Part shown: in pieces, positions 57,968 to 64,000 of the stretch | Layout of the letters: each line of letters opens with the position of its first letter | Numbering within the stretch: position 1 is the stretch's first letter | Source of the DNA: Pleurodeles waltl | Lineage: Eukaryota; Chordata; Amphibia; Caudata; Salamandridae | Assembly: GCF_031143425.1 (NCBI RefSeq) | Contig: NC_090438.1 | Location: 779,723,138-779,787,137 of the forward strand | Direction of reading: 5' to 3' | Length of the DNA: 64,000 nucleotides | The notes under the pieces: generated by a model | Database searches by the model: none | Seen by the model: only the letters and a program-made list of their open reading frames with translations | What the model was told of the DNA's origin: nothing | Made by a program: the position numbers and the translations under genes

Positions 57968-60883
57968 GTGGGGGGAAGGATAGGTCAATATTACGAAGCA
58001 TGGGAGGAAATAACTACAGACACATGGGTCCTAGCAATTATCCAACATGGTTATTGCATAGAATTCCTGCAATTCCCTCCAGACATACCACCAAAATCAC
58101 AAAATTTATCAAAACACCATTCACAGCTTCTAGAGATAGAAGTTCAAGCACTACTGCAAAAAAATGCAATAGAATTAGTACCAAGCACACAAATAAACAC
58201 AGGAGTTTATTCACTGTACTTCTTGATACCAAAAAAGGACAAAACACTGAGACCAATTCTGGACCTCAGAGTAGTAAACACATTCATCAAATCAGACCAC
58301 TTTCACATGGTCACACTACAAGAAGTGTTACCATTGCTCATAAAACACAACTACATGACAACCCTAGACCTCAAAGACGCATATTTCCATATACCAATAC
58401 ATCAATCACACAGAAAATATCTAAGGTTTGTATTCAAAGGAATACATTACCAATTCAAAGTATTGCCTTTCGGTTTAACAACCGCTCCAAGGGTATTCAC
58501 AAAATGCCTAGCAGTAGTCACTGCACACATCAGAAGGCAGCAAATACATGTATTCCCGTATCTAGACGACTGGCTAATCAAAACCAGTTCGCTCACACAA
58601 TGCTCAAACCACACAAATCAAGTCATACAAACCCTCTACAAACTAGGGTTCACCGTCAACTTTGCAAAATCCAACATTCAGCCAAGCAAAGTACAGCAAT
58701 ATCTAGGAGCCATAATAGACACGACAAAAGGAGTAGCAATGCCAACTCCACAAAAAATTCACAATTTCAACAGAGTCATTCAACACATGTCTCCAAATCA
58801 AACAATACAAGCAAGAACAATACTACAGCTCCTAGGCATGATGTCCTCATGCATAGCCATTGTCCCAAACGCAAGACTGCACATGAGGCCCTTACAACAA
58901 TGCCTAGCCTCACAGTGGTCTCAAGCACAGGGTCACCTTCTAGATCTGGTGTTAATAGACCGCCAAACTTACCTCTCGCTTCTATGGTGGAACAGTATAA
59001 ATTTAAACAAAGGGCGGCCTTTCCAAGACCCAGTGCCACAGTACGTAATAACAACAGATGCTTCCATGACAGGGTGGGGAGCACATCTCAATCAACACAA
59101 CATAAGAGGACAATGGAACATACATCAAACAAAACTGCATATAAGTCATCTAGAATTATTAGCAGTTTTTCAAGCACTAAAAGCTTTCCAACCAATCATA
59201 ACCCACAAATACATCCTTGTCAAAACAGACAACATGACAACGATGTATTATCTAAACAAACAAGGAGGGACACATTCAACGCAGTTAAGCTTATTAGCTC
59301 AAAACATATGGAAGTGGGCAATCCACCATCAAATTCGCCTCATAGCAGTTTATTCCAGGGATCCAGAATCAACTGGCAGACAATCTCTCTCGAGATCACC
59401 AACAAGTCCACGAATGGGAAATCCACCCACAAATTCTGAACACCTACTTCACACTCTGGGGAACACCTCAGATAGACTTATTTGCAACAAAAGAGAACGC
59501 AAAATGCCAAAACTTCGCGTCCAGATACCCACACAAGCAATCCCAAGGCAATGCCCTATGGATGAACTGGTCAGGAATATTTGCTTACGCTTTTCCTCCT
59601 CTCCCTCTCCTCCCTTATCTAGTGAACAAATTGAGTCAAAACAAACTCAAACTCATTTTAATAGCACCAACGTGGGCAAGACAACCCTGGTACACAACAC
59701 TGCTAGATCTTTCTGTAGTACCCCACATCAAACTGCCGAACAAACCAGATCTGTTAACGCAACACAACCAACAGATCAGACACCCAGATCCAGCATCGCT
59801 GAATCTAGCAATCTGGCTCCTGAAATCCTAGAATTCGGACACTTACAACTTAGCCAAGAGTGTATGGAGGTCATAAAGCAGGCCAGACGGCCATCCACTA
59901 GACACTGCTACGCAAGTAAGTGGAAAAGATTTGTTTGTTACTGCCATCATAATCAGATACAACCACTAGACGCAACTCCAAAACATATAATAAATTACTT
60001 GCTCCATTTACAAAAAGCAAGGCTAGCCTTCTCTTCTATTAAAATACACCTTGCAGCAATATCTGCATACCTGAAGACTACCTATTCAACTTCCTTGTAT
60101 AGGATACCAGTCATCAAAGCATTCATAGAAGGTCTTAAAAGAATTATACCACCAAGAACACCACCTGTTCCTTCATGGAACCTAAACGTGGTCCTAACAA
60201 GACTCATGGGCCGACCTTTCGAACCCATGCACTCTTGCGGAATACAATTCCTAACCTGGAAAGTTGCCTTTCTCATCGCCATTACATCTCTGAGAAGAGT
60301 AAGTGAAATTCAAGCGTTCACAACACAGGAACCTTTTATACAAATACATAAAAATAAGGTCGTCCTACGACCTAATCCAAAATTTTTACCAAAAGTTATT
60401 TCACTGTTCCATCTAAATCAAACGGTAGAACTACCTGTTTTTTTCCCACAGCCAGATTCTGTGGCTGAAAGAGCACTACATACATTAGATGTCAAAAGAG
60501 CATTAATGTACTACATTGACAGAACAAAGAACATCAGAAAGACTAAACAGCTATTTATTGCATTCCAAAAACCTCATGCACGTAACCCAATATCAAAACA
60601 AGGTATAGCCAGATGGATTGTTAAATGCATCCAAATCTGCTACCTTAAAGCAAAAAGACAACTGCCCATTACTCCCAGGGCACATTCAACAAGGAAAAAA
60701 GGTGCTTCAATGGCCTTTTTAGGAAACATCCCAATGCATGAAATATGTAAGGCAGCCACATGGTCTACGCCTCACACATTCACCAAACACTACTGTATAG
60801 ATGTGCTATCCACACAACAAGCCGCAGTAGGTCAAGCTGTATTAAGAACTCTATTTCAGACAACTTCTACTCCTACAGGCTAA
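57968..60883 (+). pseudogene. pol: DIRS reverse transcriptase, RNase H and tyrosine recombinase
   Basis: A continuous 971-codon ORF, but not one natural protein. RT is at about 60-260 with FLIPKKD, TLDLKDAYFHIPI, LPFGLTTAPRVF and YLDD at 198-201. RNase H is at about 359-462 with TTDAS, HLELLAV and KTDNMTT. Codons 463 to about 620 are out of frame. The conserved sequence there (LADNLSRDHQQVHEWEIHPQ; QIDLFATKENAKCQNF; NWSGIFAYAFPPLPLLP; LILIAPTWARQPWY) reads in the frame of 59355-59850. A two-base loss near 59353 explains the exit, and the frame is regained near 59830. The recombinase runs from about 627 to the end, with the TSLRRVSEIQAF arginine, HSTRKKG, and a C-terminal W...HYC block with the nucleophilic tyrosine. 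Confidence 0.88.
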
Positions 60884-60918
60884 TCCACCGCTTATGGGCA
60901 AATAACTGCTTACTAGTC

Positions 60919-61019
60919 TATGCAGACCATGTGTATCTACAGCGACAGATGCCATCGAACTGAAAATGTCACTTACCCAGTGTACATCTGTTCGTGGCAT
61001 CAGTCGCTGAGATTCACAT
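60919..61019 (+). repeat. DIRS internal complementary region
   Basis: 60919-60960 is the reverse complement of the left outer end (55828-55868 region). 60961-61019 is the reverse complement of the right outer end (61325-61383 region). The two halves abut, so this segment is a template for joining the two ends. That is the hallmark of DIRS replication through a circular intermediate. Confidence 0.93.
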
Positions 61020-61179
61020 GGGCCACCCACCTCCCCGGAAGCCTGTAGCAGTTCAGAAGTTACCTTCAATTTTGTACATTTGTATATATATTATTTAAAC
61101 CTTTAATAGGTACATACTTACACATTTCATTGCGCGGGCACTATTACTATAGTACAACTCCTACCTCACCCTCTGCAGG

Positions 61180-61383
61180 GAAAACAATCGAAGATGGAGT
61201 CGACGCCCATGCGCAATGAGCACAGAAGGAGGAGCCACTCGGTCCAGTGACTCGAAAACACTTCTTCGAAGAAAAACAACTTGTAACACTCCGACCCAAC
61301 ACCAGATGGCGAGCTATGCAGACCATGTGAATCTCAGCGACTGATGCCACGAACAGATGTACACTGGGTAAGTGACATTTTCA
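61180..61383 (+). repeat. DIRS right terminal repeat
   Basis: 61180-61329 is the inverted copy of 55854-56003. The outer 54 bp (ending GTGACATTTTCA at 61383) are unique to this end and match the second half of the internal complementary region. Confidence 0.92.
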
Positions 61384-61704
61384 TTTTTCATGCAGGACAA
61401 TGCTCCATCACACGCGTCCAAGTACTCCACAGCGTGGCTGGCAAGAAAGGGTATAAAAGAAGGAAATCTAATGACATGGCCTCCTTGTTCACCTGATCTG
61501 AACCCCATTGAGAACCTGTGGTCCATCATCAAATGTGAGATTTACAAGGAGGGAAAACAGTACACCCCTCTGAACAGTGTCTGGGAGGCTGTGGTTGTTG
61601 CTGCACGCAATGTTGATGGTGAACAGATCAAAACACTGACAGAATCCATGGATGGCAGGCTTTTGAGTGTCCTTGCAAAGAAAGGTGGCTATATTGGTCA
61701 CTGA
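61384..61704 (+). pseudogene. Tc1-like transposase, C-terminal third
   Basis: After the DIRS element the transposase resumes with FMQDNAPSHASKYSTAWL (second catalytic aspartate) and CSPDLNPIENLWSIIK (catalytic glutamate), ending GGYIGH before a stop at 61702-61704. Between the second aspartate and the glutamate I count 37 residues, a DD37E spacing rather than the DD34E of classical Tc1. The family is probably the DD37E type known from vertebrates. Both halves are separated by 5.56 kb and the N-terminal part has a frameshift, so no enzyme is made. Confidence 0.9.
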
Positions 61705-62033
61705 TTTGTTTTTGTTTTGTTTTTGAATGTCAGAAATGTATATTTGTGAATGTTGAGATGTTATATTGGTTTCACTGGTAATAATAAATAATTGAAATGG
61801 GTATATATTTTTTTTTGTTAAGTTGCCTAATAATTATGCACAGTAATAGTCACCTGCACACACAGATATCCCCCTAACATAGCTAAAACTAAAAACAAAC
61901 TAAAAACTACTTCCAAAAATATTCAGCTTTGATATTAATGAGTTTTTTGGGTTCATTGAGAGCATGGTTGTTGTTCAATAATAAAATTAATCCTCAAAAA
62001 TACAACTTGCCTAATAATTCTGCACTCCCTGTA

Positions 62034-62400
62034 TATGATATTGCTTTTATTCAAAGTTCCTAAAGTATCTAAGTGAAGTACCTTACATTTAAAGTGTTTA
62101 ATGTAAATCTTGAACCTGTGGTTCTTAAAATAAACTAAGAAAGGATATTTTTCAATATAAAAATCTGTTGGCCTGGAGTAAGTCTTTGAGTGTGTGTTCC
62201 TCATTTATTGCCTGTGTGTGTACAACAAATGCTTAACACTACCCTCTGATGAGCCTACTGCTCGACCACACTACCACAAAATAGAGCATTAGAATTATCA
62301 ACTTTTGCCACTATCTTACCTCTAAGGGAAACCCTTGGACTCTGTGCACACTATTTCTTACTTTGAAATAGTATATACAGAGCCAACTTCCTACAGTGGT
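62034..62400 (+). repeat. Solo LTR 'H', final part
   Basis: Continues LTR 'H' (TGATATTGCTTTTATTCAAAG) to CCAACTTCCTACA at 62395, followed by GTGGT (62396-62400), matching 52594-52598. An AATAAACTAAG signal lies near 62127. Without insertions the LTR is about 2.68 kb. Confidence 0.95.
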
Positions 62401-64000
62401 GACCTTGCAGAAAGAAGGATCTTTGAATCTAGTGGCCTATAAATCCATGGCAGGTTAGTGCACCTGGGCCACTTTGTAGCCATAGAGCCTGGTTAGAAAA
62501 GAAAATTCCTCTTCTGAATAGACTGGACTGGGAAGAGGGCTATCTAGCCTTCAAACCTTTTCTTCACTTGATAAAGTCAACACGGTGCTGGAACAGAGAC
62601 AGAATGATCAAAGAAAAACTGTAAGCCAGATTCAGAACAGTTTCAAGAGATATTGTGTTTAAAAAAAAAAAAAAGAGGTGGGTGGAACTGGCAGTTACAT
62701 AAGAACTCAGCAGAGTTCTGCCCACCCCTTACACCCGAACTCTGTGCAAGGCTTCCTCTATAAACACTGCCATGATCAGCCACAACACTAGGCCAGGAAG
62801 GATAGTCAGCAGGGGGAGCTGTTGCAGAAGCAACCATTACTGCGTGGCAGCTTCAAAAGTGTTTTGCCGCAGTTTAGTGCCGCCACCACCAACTTCCTGT
62901 TGGTCAGATCCTGACGAGCTGTGTGGGTGGGATGGAAATAGTAGGGTCACCCACCCCACAAAGAAGCATGCCTGCCAGTCCCCAGATGCAGATTTCTTAG
63001 TTTCCTCCAAAAGTAAATGTGGGACTGGGGCTTTGGTTGCAGTGGGGCAAGGTATTGTGCTCCCTTGGCAACACTTGCTTTTAACCAGTCTGTTTAGTCT
63101 CACTTTTTTAAACTTGCTCGATGTCACATTTCTATAGTGTTATAATGAGAGGTCTGGCCCAACTTTTCGTTCTTCTTAGATCAAAATAACGTGTGCAGTG
63201 AGTGTCATGGAGGTTAGCAGCGAATGCTGTCAGCTCGACGTGCGCTGCAAGCAGGAACTCACACCCTAACCATGCATGCTGCAGACCGTTGCACTGCATT
63301 GTCCCGTAATCACATACATATTGTGCCCCACATAGGCTGATGCAATTGGTTTCAACTGCTAAAATGTACTGTGCCATATGCCACAATACCTGCACTGCCC
63401 TCTTCCAAAACATGTTGACACCATTTTCTCCCTGACAGTCTTTTGTCCCAATTATCTGAATTTTCCTCGTGCTTCTGCTCTGTTCTCTCCCAGTCTACAG
63501 TTGTCACTTACATCTCTCTTCTGTTTCCCGTGGCATTCTCTCCCCCCTCCTACCACTGTTTGTTTTCTGCTCACTTTTCACGCTCAACTACTGCTCTTGT
63601 CTCTCTTTGCGCTCTCTCGCGCCATTAGGGAGCCTGTCCTCGGTGCCATGTTAGTCCGAATTCAGTAACGAGTAGGGCACATTAAAAGAAAACCCTTAGC
63701 AACAACGCAACATTACATGAAGTACACTAATCACATCTCAACTCTATGCCTACTTATGGTTTACGAGCAGGAACGAAAATGGTTAATATCGCCAGAGAAA
63801 GTGGAGACAAACCCGGCTGTTGTAAATATGCTGAGCTTGTACATATGGCGCTGCACATCTTGTGTCTTCTGATATGGGTTGGCGATTTATTCTGCCAGAC
63901 AGCTGTTGACTGAGTTTTTGGCAAACTCAGTGCTGCAACCAAAGTGGGTATATCTCTGTGAACTCCGGTGGTGGAGTGAAGTTTGCCTGCTCCCTCCCCC
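62401..64000. other. No gene seen
   Basis: An A-run occurs at 62659-62673. A pyrimidine-rich stretch covers about 63430-63640. No recognised transposon, RNA gene or splice-flanked ORF. It could be host intergenic or intronic sequence downstream of the candidate exons. Confidence 0.5.

Larger units (their letters stand above)
55827..61383 (+). mobile_element. DIRS-type tyrosine-recombinase retrotransposon
   Basis: The element is about 5.56 kb. It has inverted terminal repeats (150-bp arms at 55854-56003 and 61180-61329, each with a non-shared outer end). An internal complementary region at 60919-61019 pairs with both outer ends. It carries gag, RT-RNase H and a tyrosine recombinase. No target duplication is seen, as expected for recombinase-mediated insertion. 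It interrupts the Tc1-like transposase between codons equivalent to FKKN and FFMQDN. Few lesions are evident, so it is fairly young, though frameshifts in gag and pol make this copy defective. Confidence 0.93.
54915..62031 (+). mobile_element. Tc1/mariner-type transposon, interrupted by a DIRS element
   Basis: The element is flanked by TA (54913-54914 and 62032-62033). The outer inverted ends begin CAGGGAGTGCAGAATTATTA. A second inverted pair of 21 bp, perfect, lies at 55095-55115 and 61820-61840 and contains ATAATTATTAGGCAA. The roughly 200-bp ends therefore carry outer and inner copies of the repeat, an IR/DR arrangement as in several Tc1 elements. Without the DIRS insertion the element is about 1.56 kb. 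Confidence 0.95.

Noticed and set aside
57928..59439. A 503-codon ORF overlapping the DIRS reverse transcriptase in another frame
   Set aside because: It is a shadow of the RT frame: its composition (Thr, Asn, Ser, His, Lys) follows from the A/C-rich coding sequence, and it has no domain. RT motifs are all in the 57968 frame.

Overview
The window is almost entirely transposable-element sequence from a very large, repeat-rich vertebrate genome. The element mix is long-LTR Ty3/gypsy elements with an inverted pol order, DIRS elements, L1- and L2-type LINEs, tRNA-derived SINEs with an L2-type tail, and Tc1-like DNA transposons. Together with the near absence of host exons this points to a salamander. 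The LTR family looks like one that is very abundant in newts such as Pleurodeles, but that assignment is inference from memory, not a database result.

Layout, left to right. Positions 1-7932 hold a minus-strand LTR retrotransposon: long LTRs flank a pol coding protease, integrase, reverse transcriptase and RNase H in that order, and gag is deleted. Positions 8161-9366 are an inverted-repeat element. Positions 9367-10530 hold a decayed DIRS-type gag split by a SINE. Positions 10950-12600 are the 5' portion of a decayed L1-type LINE on the minus strand. A solo LTR with a perfect 5-bp target duplication lies at 14130-16826. Three diverged copies of a roughly 380-bp tandem repeat occupy 18420-19355. 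A dead L1-type element on the plus strand runs from about 19.4 to 24.7 kb. An L2/CR1-type LINE 3' end lies at 27.4-28.3 kb, and a DIRS gag relic at 29.5-30.4 kb.

Positions 31043-51018 are a deeply nested array. An old LTR ('d') was split first by an L2/CR1-type LINE. That LINE was later split by a young LTR element (33460-41621) that carries gag-protease but no integrase, RT or RNase H. The same old LTR was also split by a second LTR ('c'), which was split by a third ('b'), which was split by a fourth ('a'). Target duplications mark most of these events (GCATG, GACAT/GTCAT, GGTAG, GTTAC). A second nest lies at 52594-62400: a solo LTR (TSD GTGGT) contains a Tc1-like transposon (TSD TA), which contains a DIRS retrotransposon with inverted terminal repeats, an internal complementary region, gag, RT/RNase H and a tyrosine recombinase.

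The only convincing host-gene signal is a pair of phase-compatible candidate exons on the plus strand (51147-51287 and 52276-52383). The second ends in a stop codon, and the solo LTR sits 215 bp downstream of it. The gene was not recognised.

The most notable biology is the pair of complementary halves of what looks like one Gmr1-like Ty3/gypsy lineage. One copy keeps only pol. The other keeps only an intact 802-codon gag-protease reading frame that ends in two predicted membrane segments and has near-identical LTRs, so it was probably mobilised recently in trans.
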